A stretch of DNA of 64,000 bases, taken from the NCBI RefSeq assembly GCF_051401765.1, contig NW_027480449.1:3782001-3846000 (forward strand). The letters are read 5' to 3'. The position numbers and the translations under genes were made by a program. Source of the stretch: Calliopsis andreniformis. Its lineage: Eukaryota > Arthropoda > Insecta > Hymenoptera > Andrenidae. Below the pieces are notes generated by a model. The model saw only the letters and a list, made by a program, of their open reading frames with translations. It did not search any database and was not told where the DNA came from. This document shows positions 24,332-38,359 of the stretch, piece after piece. Numbering within the stretch: the first letter of the stretch is position 1; each line of letters opens with the position of its first letter.

Positions 24332-26520
24332 GAAGATTGAGGATTGGGGACTGCGTGTTGAGGATTGAACATTGAGGATTGAACATTGAGGTCTGAGGAT
24401 TGAGGATTGAAGATTGAGTATTGAGGATTGAACATTAAGGATTGAGGATTGAGGATTGAGGATTGAGGATGAGGGCTGAGGGTTGAGGAATGAGGTTTAA
24501 GGACTGAGGGCTGAGGGTTGAGGATTGAGAATTGAGGATTGAGGATTGAGGATTGAAGATTGAGTATTGAGGATTGATTATTTAGGATTGAGGATTGAGG
24601 ATTGAGGATTGAGGATTGAGGAGTGAAGATTGAGGATTGGGTATTGAGGATTGAACATTGAGGATTGAACGTTGAGGTCTGAGGATTGAGGATTGAAGAT
24701 TGAGTATTGAGGATTGAAGATTAAGGATTGAGGATTGAGGATTGAGGATTGAGGATGAGGGCTGGGGGTTGAGGATTGAGGTTTAAGGACTGAGGGCTGA
24801 GGGTTGAGGATTGAGAATTGAGGATTGAGGATTGAGGATTGAAGATTGAGGATTGGGTATTGAGGATTGAAGGATGAGGATTGAGGATTGAGGATTGAGG
24901 ATTGAGGATTGAAGATTGAGTTTTGAGGTTTGAAGACTGACGACTGAGGTTTGAGGATTGAGGATTGAGGATTGAGGATTGAGGATTGAGGATTCATGAT
25001 TGAGTATTGAGGATTGAAGATTGAGGATTGAGGATTGAGGATTGAGGATTGAGGATTGAGGATTGAAGATTGAGGATTGGGGACTGAGTGTTGAGGATTG
25101 AACATTGAGGATTGAACATTGAGGTCTGAGGATTGAGGATTCCAGATTGAGTATTGAGAATTGAAGATTAAGGATTGAGGATTGAGGATTGAGGATTGAG
25201 GATGAGGGCTGAGGGTTGAGGAATGAGGTTTAAGGACTGAGGGATGAGGGTTGAGGATTGAGAATTGAGGATTGAGGATTGAGGATTGAAGATTGAGTAT
25301 TGAGGATTGAATATTTAGGATTGAGGATTGAGGATTGAGGATTGAGGATTGAGGAGTGAAGATTGAGGATTGGGTATTGAGGATTGAACATTGAGGATTG
25401 AACGTTGAGGTCTGAGGATTAAGGATTGAAGATTTAGTATTGAGGATTGAAGATTAAGGATTGAGGATTGAGGATTGAGGATTGAGGATTGGGGATTGAG
25501 GATTGTGGACTGAGTGTTGAGGGTTGAGTGATGAGAATTGATGTTTGTGGACAGAGATTTGAAGATTGCAGATCGAGTATTGCGTATGGAAAACTCTGAA
25601 CTGGGGATATTCTAGTGAGGATTGAGGATTGACAAGTGATTGTTGAGGACTGAGGGCTGAAGATTGAGGATTCAGCATTGAGGATTCTGGATTGTGGTTT
25701 GAGGACTGAGGATTGAGGATTGAGGAGTGAGGATTGAGGATTGAGGATTGAGGATTGAGGAGTGAAGATTGAGGATTGGGTATTGAGGATTGAACATTGA
25801 GGATTCAACATTGAGGTCTGAGGATTGAGGATTGAAGATTGAGTATTGAGGATTGAAGATTAAGGATTGAGGATTGAGGATTGAGGATGAGGGCTGAGGG
25901 TTGAGGATTGAGGTTTAAGGACTGAGGGCTGAGGGTTGAGGATTGAGGTTTAAGGACTGAGGGCTGAGGGTTGAGGATTGAGAATTGAGGTTTGAGGATT
26001 AAAGATTGAGTATTGAGGATTGAAGATTGAGGATTGATGATTGAGGATTGAGGATTGAGGATTGAGGATTGAGGGTTGAGGATTGAGTATTGAAGATTGA
26101 GGATTGAGGATTGAGGATTGAGTATTGAGGATTGAGGATTGAGGATTGAGGATTGTGGATTGAGGATTGAGAATTGAGGATTGAGGTTTGAGGATTGAAG
26201 GTTGAGGATTGGGTATCGAGGATTGAAGAACGAGGAGTGAGGATTGAGGATTGAGGATTGAGGATTGAAGATTGAGTATTGAGGATTGAATATTTAGGAT
26301 TGAGGATTGAGGATTGAGGATTGAGGATTGAGGATAGAGGATTGAGGATAGAGGATTGAGGATTGAAGGTTGAGGATTGAGGATTGAGGATTAAAGATTG
26401 AGTATTGAGGATTGACGGTTGAGGATTGAGGATTGAGGATTGAGGATTGTGGATTGAAGATTGAGGATTGAGGATTGAGTATTGAAGATTGAGGATTGAG
26501 GATTGAGGATTGAGGATTGA
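23831..26520. repeat. Tandem duplication eta, copy 1
   Basis: 2.69 kb holding core 28. Its direct repeat starts at the next base. Only in copy 1 of the large duplication; the corresponding place in copy 2 (about 42614) runs straight on into gattaaaaattgag. Confidence 0.87.
25508..25689. repeat. Core module 28, type A
   Basis: 182 bp. Marks: gtggacagag, gcagatcgag, last unit gattctg. Copies: cores 29 and 39. Confidence 0.92.
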
Positions 26521-29170
26521 GGAGTGAGGATTGAGGATTGAGGATTGAGGATTGAGGATTGAGGATTGAGGATTGAGGATTGAGGAGCGAAGATTGAGGA
26601 TTGGGTATTGAGGATTGAACATTGAGGTCTGAGGATTGAGGATTGAAGATTGAGTATTGAGGATTGAAGATTAAGGATTGAGGATTGAGGGTTGAGGATT
26701 CAGGATGAGGGCTGAGGGTTGAGGATTGAGGTTTAAGGACTGAGGGCTGAGGGTTGAGGATTGAGAATTGAGGATTGAGTATTGAGGATTGAAGATTGAG
26801 GATTGGGTATTGAGGATTGAAGGATGAGGATTGAGGATTGAGGATTGAGGATTGAGGATTGAAGATTGAGTATTGAGGTTTGAAGACTGACGATTGAGGT
26901 TTGAGGATTGAGGATTGAGGATTGAGGATTGAGGATTGAGGATTCATGATTGAGTATTGAGGATTGAAGATTGAGGATTGAGGATTGAGGATTGAGGATT
27001 GAAGATTGAGGATTGAGGATTGAAGATTGAGGATTGGGGACTGAGTGTTGAGGATTGAACATTGAGGATTGAACATTGAGGTCTGAGGATTGAGGATTGA
27101 AGATTGAGTATTGAGGATTGAACATTAAGGATTGAGGATTGAGGATTGAGGATTGAGGATGAGGGCTGAGGGTTGAGGATTGAGAATTGAGGATTGAGGA
27201 TTGAGGATTGAAGATTGAGTATTGAGGATTGATTATTTAGGATTGAGGATTGAGGATTGAGGATTGAGGATTGAGGAGTGAAGATTGAGGATTGGGTATT
27301 GAGGATTGAACATTGAGGATTGAACGTTGAGGTCTGAGGATTGAGGATTGAAGATTGAGTATTGAGGATTGAAGATTAAGGATTGAGGATTGAGGATTGA
27401 GGATTGAGGATGAGGGCTGGGGGTTGAGGATTGAGGTTTAAGGACTGAGGGCTGAGGGTTGAGGATTGAGAATTGAGGATTGAGGATTGAGGATTGAAGA
27501 TTGAGGATTGGGTATTGAGGATTGAAGGATGAGGATTGAGGATTGAGGATTGAGGATTGAGGATTGAAGATTGAGTTTTGAGGTTTGAAGACTGACGATT
27601 GAGGTTTGAGGATTGAGGATTGAGGATTGAGGATTGAGGATTGAGGATTCATGATTGAGTATTGAGGATTGAAGATTGAGGATTGAGGATTGAGGATTGA
27701 GGATTGAGGATTGAGGATTGAAGATTGAGGATTGGGGACTGAGTGTTGAGGATTGAACATTGAGGATTGAACATTGAGGTCTGAGGATTGAGGATTCCAG
27801 ATTGAGTATTGAGAATTGAAGATTAAGGATTGAGGATTGAGGATTGAGGATTGAGGATGAGGGCTGAGGGTTGAGGAATGAGGTTTAAGGACTGAGGGAT
27901 GAGGGTTGAGGATTGAGAATTGAGGATTGAGGATTGAGGATTGAAGATTGAGTATTGAGGATTGAATATTTAGGATTGAGGATTGAGGATTGAGGATTGA
28001 GGATTGAGGAGTGAAGATTGAGGATTGGGTATTGAGGATTGAACATTGAGGATTGAACGTTGAGGTCTGAGGATTAAGGATTGAAGATTTAGTATTGAGG
28101 ATTGAAGATTAAGGATTGAGGATTGAGGATTGAGGATTGAGGATTGGGGATTGAGGATTGTGGACTGAGTGTTGAGGGTTGAGTGATGAGAATTGATGTT
28201 TGTGGACAGAGATTTGAAGATTGCAGATCGAGTATTGCGTATGGAAAACTCTGAACTGGGGATATTCTAGTGAGGATTGAGGATTGACAAGTGATTGTTG
28301 AGGACTGAGGGCTGAAGATTGAGGATTCAGCATTGAGGATTCTGGATTGTGGTTTGAGGACTGAGGATTGAGGATTGAGGAGTGAGGATTGAGGATTGAG
28401 GATTGAGGATTGAGGAGTGAAGATTGAGGATTGGGTATTGAGGATTGAACATTGAGGATTCAACATTGAGGTCTGAGGATTGAGGATTGAAGATTGAGTA
28501 TTGAGGATTGAAGATTAAGGATTGAGGATTGAGGATTGAGGATGAGGGCTGAGGGTTGAGGATTGAGGTTTAAGGACTGAGGGCTGAGGGTTGAGGATTG
28601 AGGTTTAAGGACTGAGGGCTGAGGGTTGAGGATTGAGAATTGAGGTTTGAGGATTAAAGATTGAGTATTGAGGATTGAAGATTGAGGATTGATGATTGAG
28701 GATTGAGGATTGAGGATTGAGGATTGAGGGTTGAGGATTGAGTATTGAAGATTGAGGATTGAGGATTGAGGATTGAGTATTGAGGATTGAGGATTGAGGA
28801 TTGAGGATTGTGGATTGAGGATTGAGAATTGAGGATTGAGGTTTGAGGATTGAAGGTTGAGGATTGGGTATCGAGGATTGAAGAACGAGGAGTGAGGATT
28901 GAGGATTGAGGATTGAGGATTGAAGATTGAGTATTGAGGATTGAATATTTAGGATTGAGGATTGAGGATTGAGGATTGAGGATTGAGGATAGAGGATTGA
29001 GGATAGAGGATTGAGGATTGAAGGTTGAGGATTGAGGATTGAGGATTAAAGATTGAGTATTGAGGATTGACGGTTGAGGATTGAGGATTGAGGATTGAGG
29101 ATTGTGGATTGAAGATTGAGGATTGAGGATTGAGTATTGAAGATTGAGGATTGAGGATTGAGGATTGAGG
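26521..29170. repeat. Tandem duplication eta, copy 2
   Basis: Holds core 29. Offset 2690 at its left and 2655 further right, because 35 bp (five units around gaggtttaaggactg) are missing near 27175. The junction at 26520/26521 joins a pure-heptamer run to ggagtgagg. Confidence 0.87.
28163..28344. repeat. Core module 29, type A
   Basis: 182 bp. Tandem copy of core 28 at 2655 bp. This copy has no extra counterpart in the other half of the large duplication. Confidence 0.92.
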
Positions 29171-29393
29171 ATTAAAAATTGAGTATTGTGGTTTGAAGAT
29201 TGAGGATTGACGGTTGAGGATTGGGTATTGAGAATTGAAGAATGAGGATCGAGGATTGAGGATTGAGGATTGAGGAATGAAGATTGATGATTGAGGATTG
29301 AGGATTGAGGATTGAAGATTGAGTATTGAGGATTGAAGATTGAGGATTGAGGATTGAGTGTTGAGGATTGAGGATTGAAGATTCAGGATTGGC

Positions 29394-29575
29394 GACTGAG
29401 TGTTGAGGGTTGAGTGATGAGAATTGATGTTTGTGGATAGAGATTTGAAGATTGCAGATTGAGTATTGCGTATGGAAAACTCTGAACTGGGGATATTCTA
29501 GTGAGGATTGAGGATTGACAACCGATTGTTGAGGACTGAGGGCTGAAGATTGTGGTTTCAGGATTGAGGATTCAG
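29394..29575. repeat. Core module 30, type A
   Basis: 182 bp. gacaaccgattg and gtggtttcag. Copies: cores 40 and 41. Confidence 0.92.
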
Positions 29576-30832
29576 GATTGTGGTTTGAGGACTGAGGATT
29601 GAGGATTGAGGAGTGAGGATTGAGGATTGAGGATTGAGGATTGAGGATTGAGGATTGAGGATTGAGGAGCGAAGATTGAGGATTGGGTATTGAGGATTGA
29701 ACATTGAGGTCTGAGGATTGAGGATTGAAGATTGAGTATTGAGGATTGAAGATTAAGGATTGAGGATTGAGGATTGAGGATTGAGGATGAGGGCTGAGGG
29801 TTGAGGATTGAGGTTTAAGGACTGAGGGCTGAGGGTTGAGGATTGAGAATTGAGGATTGAGTATTGAGGATTGAAGACTGAGGATTGGGTATTGAGGATT
29901 GAAGGATGAGGATTGAGGATTGAGGATTGAGGATTGAGGATTGAAGATTGAGTATTGAGGTTTGAAGACTGACGATTGAGGTTTGAGGATTGAGGATTGA
30001 GGATTGAGGATTGCGTATTGAGGATTCATGATTGAGTATTGAGGATTGAAGATTGAGGATTGAGGATTCAGGATTGAGGATTGAGGATTGAGGATTGAAG
30101 ATTGAGGATTGGGGACTGAGTGTTGAGGATTGAACATTGAGGATTGAACATTGAGGTCTGAGGATTGAGGATTGAAGATTGAGTATTGAGGATTGAAGAT
30201 TAAGGATTGAGGATTGAGGATTGAGGATTGAGGATGAGGGCTGAGGGTTGAGGAATGAGGTTTAAGGACTGAGGGCTGAGGGTTGAGGATTGAGAATTGA
30301 GGATTGAGGATTGAGGATTGAAGATTGAGTATTGAGGATTGAATATTTAGGATTGAGGATTGAGGATTGAGGATTGAGGATTGAGGAGTGATGATTGAGG
30401 ATTGGGTATTGAGGATTGAACATTGAGGATTGAACGTTGAGGTCTGAGGATTAAGGATTGAAGATTGAGTATTGAGGATTGAAGATTAGGGATTGAGGAT
30501 TGAGGATTGAGGATTGAGGATGAGGGCTGAGGGTTGAGGATTGAGGTTTAAGGACGGAGGGCTGAGGGTTGAGGATTGAGAATTGAGGATTGAGGATTGA
30601 GGATTGAAGATTGAGGATTGGGTATTGAGGATTGAAGGATGAGGATTGAGGATTGAGGATTGAGGATTGAGGATTGAAGATTGAGTATTGAGGTTTGAAG
30701 ACTGACGATTGAGGGTTGAGGATTGAGGATTGAGGATTGAGTATTGAGGATTCATGATTGAGTATTGAGGATTGAAAATTGAGGATTGATGATTGAGCAT
30801 TCAGGATTGAGGATTGAAGATTGAGGATTGGG

Positions 30833-31014
30833 GACTGAGTGTTGAGGTTTGAGTGATGAGAGTTGATGTATGTGGATAGAGATTTAAAGATTACAAATTC
30901 AGTATTGAGTATTGAAAACTGTGAATTGATGATATTCTATTGAGGACTGAGAATTGACAACTGATTGTTGAGGACTGAGGTCTGAAGATTGAGGATTCAG
31001 GATTGAGGTTTCAG
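30833..31014. repeat. Core module 31, type C
   Basis: 182 bp. Copy is core 42 (offset 14670). Next core 658 bp on. Confidence 0.92.
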
Positions 31015-31490
31015 GATTGAGGTTTGAGGACTGAGGATTGAGGATTGAGGATTGAGGATTGAGGATTGAGGATTGAGTATTGAGGATTGAGTATTGAAGA
31101 TTGAGGATTGAGGATCGAGGATTGATGATAGAGGATTGAGGATAGAGGATTGAGGATTGAAGGTTGAGGATTGAGGATTGAGGATTAAAGATTGAGTATT
31201 GAGGATTGACGGTTGAGGATTGAGGATTGAGGATTGAGGATTGTGGATTGAAGATTGAGGATTGAGGATTGAGTATTGAAGATTGAGGATTGAGGATTGA
31301 GGATTGAGGATTAAAAATTGAGTATTGTGGATTGAAGATTGAGGATTGACGGTTGAGGATTGGGTATTGAGGATTGAAGAGTGAGGATTGAGGATTGAGG
31401 ATTGAGGATTGCGAATTGAAGATTAAGGATTGAAGATTGAGTATTGAGGATTGGAGGTTGAGGATTGAGGATTGAGGATTGAAGATGGAG

Positions 31491-31672
31491 GACTTAGTGT
31501 TGAGGGTTGAGTGATGGGAATTGATGTTTGTGGATTGAGATTTGAAGATTGAAGAATGGGGATTGATTATTGAAAACTGTGAATTGAGGATATTCTATTG
31601 ATGATTGAGAATTGACTATTGATTGTTGACGACTGAGGGCTGAAGATTGAGGATTCAGGATTGAGGTTTCAG
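31491..31672. repeat. Core module 32, type D
   Basis: 182 bp. gacttag start, gagtgatgggaattgat, gactattgattgttgacg. Copy is core 43. Confidence 0.92.
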
Positions 31673-32537
31673 GATTGAGGTTTGAGGACTGATGATTGAG
31701 GATTGAGGATTGAGGACTGAGGATTGAGGATTGAGGATCGAAGATAGAGGGTTGGGTATTGCGGATTGAACATTGAGGATTGAGGATTGAGGATTGATGA
31801 TTGAGGATTGAGTATTGAGGATTGAGGTCTGAAGATTGAATATTGATGATTCAAGATTGAGGATTGAGGATTGAGGGTTGTGGATTGAGGACGAGGACTG
31901 AGGGTTGAGTATTCATGTTTGAGGTCCGAGGATTGTTGATTGAGGATTGAGGATTGAGGATTGAGGATTGAGGATTGAAGATTGAATATTGATGATTGAA
32001 GATTGAGCATTGAGGATTGAGGGTTGCGGATTGAGGACGAGGACTGAGGGTTGAGTATTGATGTTTGAGGTCTGAGGATTGAGGATTGAGGATTGAGAAT
32101 TGAGGATTGAGGATTGAGGATTGAAGATTGAGGATTGGTTAATCAGGATTGAAGAATTAGGTCTGAGGGTTGAGGATTGAGTACTGAGGATTGAAGATTG
32201 AGGATTGAGGATTGAGGATTGAGGATTGAGGATGAGGGCTGAGGGCTGAGGATTGAGGTTTAAGGACTGAGGACTGAGGATTGAGGATTGAGAATTGAGG
32301 ATTGAGGATTGAGGATTGAAGACTGTGGATTGGGTATTGAGTATTGAGGATTGAAGATTGAGGATTGAGGATTGAGGATTGAGGATTGAGGATTGAGGAT
32401 TGAAGATTGAGGATTGGGGATTGAGGACTGACGATTGAGGATTGAGAATTGAGGATTGAGAATTGAGGATTGAGGATTGAGGATTGAAGATTGAGGATTG
32501 AAGATTGAGTATTGATGATTGAAGATTGAGGATTGGG

Positions 32538-32719
32538 GACTGAGTGTTGAGGGTTGAGTGATGAGAATTGATGTTTGTGCATAGAGATTTGAAGATTGCA
32601 GATTGAGTATTGCGTATGGAAAACTCTGAACTGGGGATATTCTAGTGAGGATTGAGGATTGACAACCGATTGTTGAGGACTGAGGGCTGAAGATTGTGGT
32701 TTCAGGATTGAGGATTCAG
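32538..32719. repeat. Core module 33, type A
   Basis: 182 bp. tgtgcatagag, shared only with core 44. The linker after it differs from that after core 44 from about 33075. Confidence 0.92.
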
Positions 32720-34025
32720 GATTGTGGTTTGAGGACTGAGGATTGAGGATTGAGGAGTGAGGATTGAGGATTGAGGATTGAGGATTGAGGATTGAGGATT
32801 GAGGATTGAGGATTGAGGAGCGAAGATTGAGGATTGGGTATTGAGGATTGAACATTGAGGTCTGAGGATTGAGGATTGAAGATTGAGTATTGAGGATTGA
32901 AGATTAAGGATTGAGGATTGAGGATTGAGGATTGAGGATGAGGGCTGAGGGTTGAGGATTGAGGTTTAAGGACTGAGGGCTGAGGGTTGAGGATTGAGAA
33001 TTGAGGATTGAGTATTGAGGATTGAAGACTGAGGATTGGGTATTGAGGATTGAAGGATGAGGATTGAGGATTGAGGATTGAGGATTGAGGATTGAAGATT
33101 GAGTATTGAGGTTTGAAGACTGACGATTGAGGTTTGAGGATTGAGGATTGAGGATTGAGGATTGAGTATTGAGGATTCATGATTGAGTATTGAGGATTGA
33201 AGATTGAGGATTGAGGATTCAGGATTGAGGATTGAGGATTGAGGATTGAAGATTGAGGATTGGGGACTGAGTGTTGAGGATTGAACATTGAGGATTGAAC
33301 ATTGAGGTCTGAGGATTGAGGATTGAAGATTGAGTATTGAGGATTGAAGATTAAGGATTGAGGATTGAGGATTGAGGATTGAGGATGAGGGCTGAGGGTT
33401 GAGGAATGAGGTTTAAGGACTGAGGGCTGAGGGTTGAGGATTGAGAATTGAGGATTGAGGATTGAGGATTGAAGATTGAGTATTGAGGATTGAATATTTA
33501 GGATTGAGGATTGAGGATTGAGGATTGAGGATTGAGGAGTGATGATTGAGGATTGGGTATTGAGGATTGAACATTGAGGATTGAACGTTGAGGTCTGAGG
33601 ATTAAGGATTGAAGATTGAGTATTGAGGATTGAAGATTAAGGATTGAGGATTGAGGATTGAGGATTGAGGATGAGGGCTGAGGGTTGAGGATTGAGGTTT
33701 AAGGACGGAGGGCTGAGGGTTGAGGATTGAGAATTGAGGATTGAGGATTGAGGATTGAAGATTGAGGATTGGGTATTGAGGATTGAAGGATGAGGATTGA
33801 GGATTGAGTATTGAAGATTGAGGATTGAGGATTGAGGATTGATGATAGAGGATTGAGGATAGAGGATTGAGGATTGAAGGTTGAGGATTGAGGATTGAGG
33901 ATTAAAGATTGAGTATTGAGGATTGACGGTTGAGGATTGAGGATTGAGGATTGAGGATTGTGGATTGAAGATTGAGGATTGAGGATTGAGTGTTGAGGAT
34001 TGAGGATTGAAGATTCAGGGTTGGC

Positions 34026-34207
34026 GACTGAGTGTTGAGGGTTGAGTGATGAGAATTGATGTTTGTGGATAGAGATTTGAAGATTGCAGATTGAGTATTG
34101 CGTATGGAAAACTCTGAACTGGGGATATTCTAGTGAGGATTGAGGATTGACAACCGATTGTTGAGGACTGAGGGCTGAAGATTGTGGATTCAGGATTGGG
34201 GATTCAG
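34026..34207. repeat. Core module 34, type A
   Basis: 182 bp. gacaaccgattg; between the two halves of the large duplication. Next core 1132 bp on. Confidence 0.92.
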
Positions 34208-35157
34208 GATTGTGGTTTGAGGACTGAGGATTGAGGATTGAGGAGTTAGGATTGAGGATTGAGGATTGAGGATTGAGGATTGAGGGTTGAGGATTGAGGA
34301 GCGAAGACTGAGGATTGGGTATTGAGGATTGAACATTGAGGTCTGAGGATTGAGGATTGAAGATTGAGTATTGAGGATTGAAGATTAAGGATTGAGGATT
34401 GAGGATTGAGGATTGAGGATGAGGGCTGAGGGTTGAGGATTGAGGTTTAAGGACTGAGGGCTGAGGGTTGAGGATCGAGAATTGAGGATTGAGTATTGAG
34501 GATTGAAGATTGAGGATTGGGTATTGAGGATTGAAGGATGAGGATTGAGGATTGAGGATTGAGGATTGAGGATTGAAGATTGAGTATTGAGGTTTGAAGA
34601 CTGACGATTGAGGTTTGAGGATTGAGGATTGAGGATTGAGGATTGAGGATTGAGGATTCATGATTGAGTATTGAGGATTGAAGATTGAGGATTGAGGATT
34701 GAGGATTGAGGATTGAGGATTGAGGATTGAAGATTGAGGATTGGGGACTGAGTGTTGAGGATTGAACATTGAGGATTGAACATTGAGGTCTGAGGATTGA
34801 GGATTGAAGATTGAGTATTGAGGATTGAAGATTAAGGATTGAGGATTGAGGATTGAGGATTGAGGATGAGGGCTGAGGGTTGAGGAATGAGGTTTAAGGA
34901 CTGAGGGCTGAGGGTTGAGGATTGAGAATTGAGGATTGAGGATTGAGGATTGAAGATTGAGTATTGAGGATTGAATATTTAGGATTGAGGATTGAGGATT
35001 GAGGATTGAGGATTGAGGAGTGACGACTGTGGATTGGGTATTGAGGATTGAACATTGAGGATTGAACGTTGAGGTCTGAGGATTAAGGATTGAAGATTGA
35101 GTATTGAGGATTGAAGATTAAGGATTGAGGATTGAGGATTGAGGATTGAGGATTGGG

Positions 35158-35339
35158 GACTGAGTGTTGAGGTTTGAGTGATGAGAGTTGATGTATGTGA
35201 ATGGAGATTTAAAGATTACAAATTCAGTATTGAGTATTGAAAACTGTGAATTGATGATATTCTATCGAGGACTGAGAATTGACAACTGATTGTTGAGGAC
35301 TGAGGTCTGAAGATTGAGGATTCAGGATTGAGGTTTCAG
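35158..35339. repeat. Core module 35, type C
   Basis: 182 bp. Private gtgaatggagattt and ttctatcgagg. Next core 1057 bp on. Confidence 0.92.
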
Positions 35340-35599
35340 GATTGAGGTTTGAGGACTGAGGATTGAGGATTGAGGATTGAGGATTGAGGATTGAGGATTG
35401 AGTATTGAGGATTGAGGATTGAAGATTGAGGATTGAGGATTGAGGATTTAAGATTGAGTATTGAGGATTGAAGATTGAGAATAGAGGATTGAAGATTGAG
35501 GATTGCGGATTGAGGATTGAGGATTCAGGATTGAGGATTGAGGATTGAGGATTGAAGATTGAGGATTGAGGATTCAGGATCAAATGTTGAGTACTGAGG

Positions 35600-36160
35600 A
35601 TTGAAGATTGAGGATTGGTGATTGAGGATTGAGGATTGAGGATTGAGGATTGAGGATTGAGGATTGAGTATTGAAGATTGAGGATTGATGATTGAGGATT
35701 GAGGATTGAGGGTTGAGGATTGAGTATTGAGGACTGAGGATTGAAGATTGAGGATTGAGGATTGAGGATTGAGGATTGAGGATTGAGGATTAAGGATTGA
35801 GAATTGAGGATTGAGGATTGAGGATTGAGGATTGAAGATTGAGTATTGAGGATTGAGGATTGAAGATTGAGGATTGAGGATTGAGGATTTAAGATTGAGT
35901 ATTGAGGATTGAAGATTGAGGATTGAGGATTGAGGATTGAGGATTGAGGATTGAGGATTGAGTATTGAAGATTGAGGATTGATGATTGAGGATTGAGGAT
36001 TGAGGGTTGAGGATTGAGTATTGAGGACTGAGGATTGAAGATTGAGGATTGAGGATTGAGGATTGAGGATTGAGGATTGATGATTAAGGATTGAGAATTG
36101 AGGATTGAGGATTGAGGATTGAGGATTGAAGATTGAGTATTGAGGATTGAAGATTGAGGA
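35600..36160. repeat. Local 294-bp tandem duplication in linker
   Basis: The linker between cores 35 and 36 contains about 294 bp (42 heptamers) twice, seen from the paired unusual unit gattaaggattgagaattg at about 35788 and 36082. Copy 1 of the large duplication has this unit once (about 19988). This accounts exactly for the offset change from 15800 to 16094. Confidence 0.83.
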
Positions 36161-36214
36161 TTGAGGATTGAGGATTGAGTGTTGAGGATTGAGGATTGAA
36201 GATTCAGGATTGGC

Positions 36215-36396
36215 GACTGAGTGTTGAGGGTTGAGTGATGAGAATTGATGTTTGTGGATAGAGATTTGAAGATTGCAGATTGAGTATTGCGTATGGAAAG
36301 CTCTGAACTGCGGATATTCTAGTGAGGATTGAGGATTGACAACCGATTGTTGAGGACTGAGGGCTGAAGATTGTGGATTCAGGATTGAGGATTCAG
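36215..36396. repeat. Core module 36, type A
   Basis: 182 bp. Copy of core 25 (offset 16094). Confidence 0.92.
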
Positions 36397-38177
36397 GATT
36401 GTGGTTTGAGGACTGAGGATTGAGGATTGAGGAGTGGGGATTGAGGATTGAGGATTGAGGATTGAGGATTGAGGATTGAGGATTGAGGAGCGAAGATTGA
36501 GGATTGGGTATTGAGGATTGAACATTGAGGTCTGAGGATTGAGGATTGAAGATTGAGTATTGAGGATTGAAGATTAAGGATTGAGGATTGAGGGTTGAGG
36601 ATTCAGGATGAGGGCTGAGGGTTGAGGATTGAGGTTTAAGGACTGAGGGCTGAGGGTTGAGGATTGAGAATTGAGGATTGAGTATTGAGGATTGAAGATT
36701 GAGGATTGGGTATTGAGGATTGAAGGATGAGGATTGAGGATTGAGGATTGAGGATTGAGGATTGAAGATTGACTATTGAGGTTTGAAGACTGACGATTGA
36801 GGTTTGAGGATTGAGGATTGAGGATTGAGGATTGAGGATTGAGGATTCATGATTGAGTATTGAGGATTGAAGATTGAGGATTGAGGATTGAGGATTGAGG
36901 ATTGAAGATTGAGGATTGAGGATTGAAGATTGAGGATTGGGGACTGAGTGTTGAGGATTGAACATTGAGGATTGAACATTGAGGTCTGAGGATTGAGGAT
37001 TGAAGATTGAGTATTGAGGATTGAACATTAAGGATTGAGGATTGAGGATTGAGGATTGAGGATGAGGGCTGTGGGTTGAGGAATGAGGTTTAAGGACTGA
37101 GGGCTGAGGGTTGAGGATTGAGAATTGAGGATTGAGGATTGAGGATTGAAGATTGAGTATTGAGGATTGATTATTTAGGATTGAGGATTGAGGATTGAGG
37201 ATTGAGGATTTAGGAGTGAAGATTGAGGATTGGGTATTGAGGATTGAACATTGAGGATTGAACGTTGAGGTCTGAGGATTGAGGATTGAAGATTGAGTAT
37301 TGAGGATTGAAGATTAAGGATTGAGGATTGAGGATTGAGGATTGAGGATGAGGGCTGAGGGTTGAGGAATGAGGTTTAAGGACTGAGGGCTGAGGGTTGA
37401 GGATTGAGAATTGAGGATTGAGGATTGATGATTGAGGATTGAGGATTGAGGGTTGAGGATTGAGTATTGAGGACTGAGGATTGAAGATTGAGGATTGAGG
37501 ATTGAGGATTGAGGATTGAGGATTGAGGATTAGGGATTGAGAATTGAGGATTGAGGATTGAGGAGTGAGGATTGAGGATTGAGGGTTGAGGATTGAAGAT
37601 TGAGTATTGAGGATTGAATATTTAGGATTGAGGATTGAGGATTGAGGATTGAGGATTGAGGATAGAGGATTGAGGATAGAGGATTGAGGATTGAAGGTTG
37701 AGGATTGAGGATTGAGGATTAAAGATTGAGTATTGAGGATTGACGGTTGAGGATTGAGGATTGAGGATTGAGGATTGAGGATTGAACATTGAGGTCTGAG
37801 GATTGAGGATTGAAGATTGAGTATTGAGGATTGAAGATTAAGGATTGAGGATTGAGGATTGAGGATTGAGGATGAGGGCTGAGGGTTGAGGAATGAGGTT
37901 TAAGGACTGAGGGCTGAGGGTTGAGGATTGAGAATTGAGGATTGAGGATTGATGATTGAGGATTGAGGATTGAGGGTTGAGGATTGAGTATTGAGGACTG
38001 AGGATTGAAGATTGAGGATTGAGGATTGAGGATTGAGGATTGAGGATTGAGGATTAGGGATTGAGAATTGAGGATTGAGGATTGAGGATTGAGGATTGAA
38101 GATTGAGTATTGAGGATTGAAGATTGAGGATTGAGGATTGAGTGTTGAGGATTGAGGATTGAAGATTCAGGATTGGC

Positions 38178-38359
38178 GACTGAGTGTTGAGGGTTGAGTG
38201 ATGAGAATTGATGTTTGTGGATAGAGATTTGAAGATTGCAGGTTGAGTATTGCGTATGGAAAGCTCTGAACTGCGGATATTCTAGTGAGGATTGAGGATT
38301 GACAACCGATTGTTGAGGACTGAGGGCTGAAGATTGTGGATTCAGGATTGAAGATTCAG
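38178..38359. repeat. Core module 37, type A
   Basis: 182 bp. Copy of core 26 (offset 16094). Confidence 0.92.

Larger units (their letters stand above)
19690..33075. repeat. Large segmental duplication alpha, copy 1
   Basis: Holds cores 25-33. Relative to 35490-47745 the offset steps from 15800 to 16094 (a 294-bp local duplication in copy 2), to 13439 (a 2655-bp tandem copy present only here) and to 14670 (a 1231-bp tandem copy present only in copy 2). Between the steps the match is almost exact. Differences I noticed include gaggatagaagg at 20625 (copy 2 gaggattgaagg), ggggactgcgtg near 24350 (copy 2 ggggactgagtg) and gacgaggactg near 32040 (copy 2 gacgagtactg). Confidence 0.9.
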
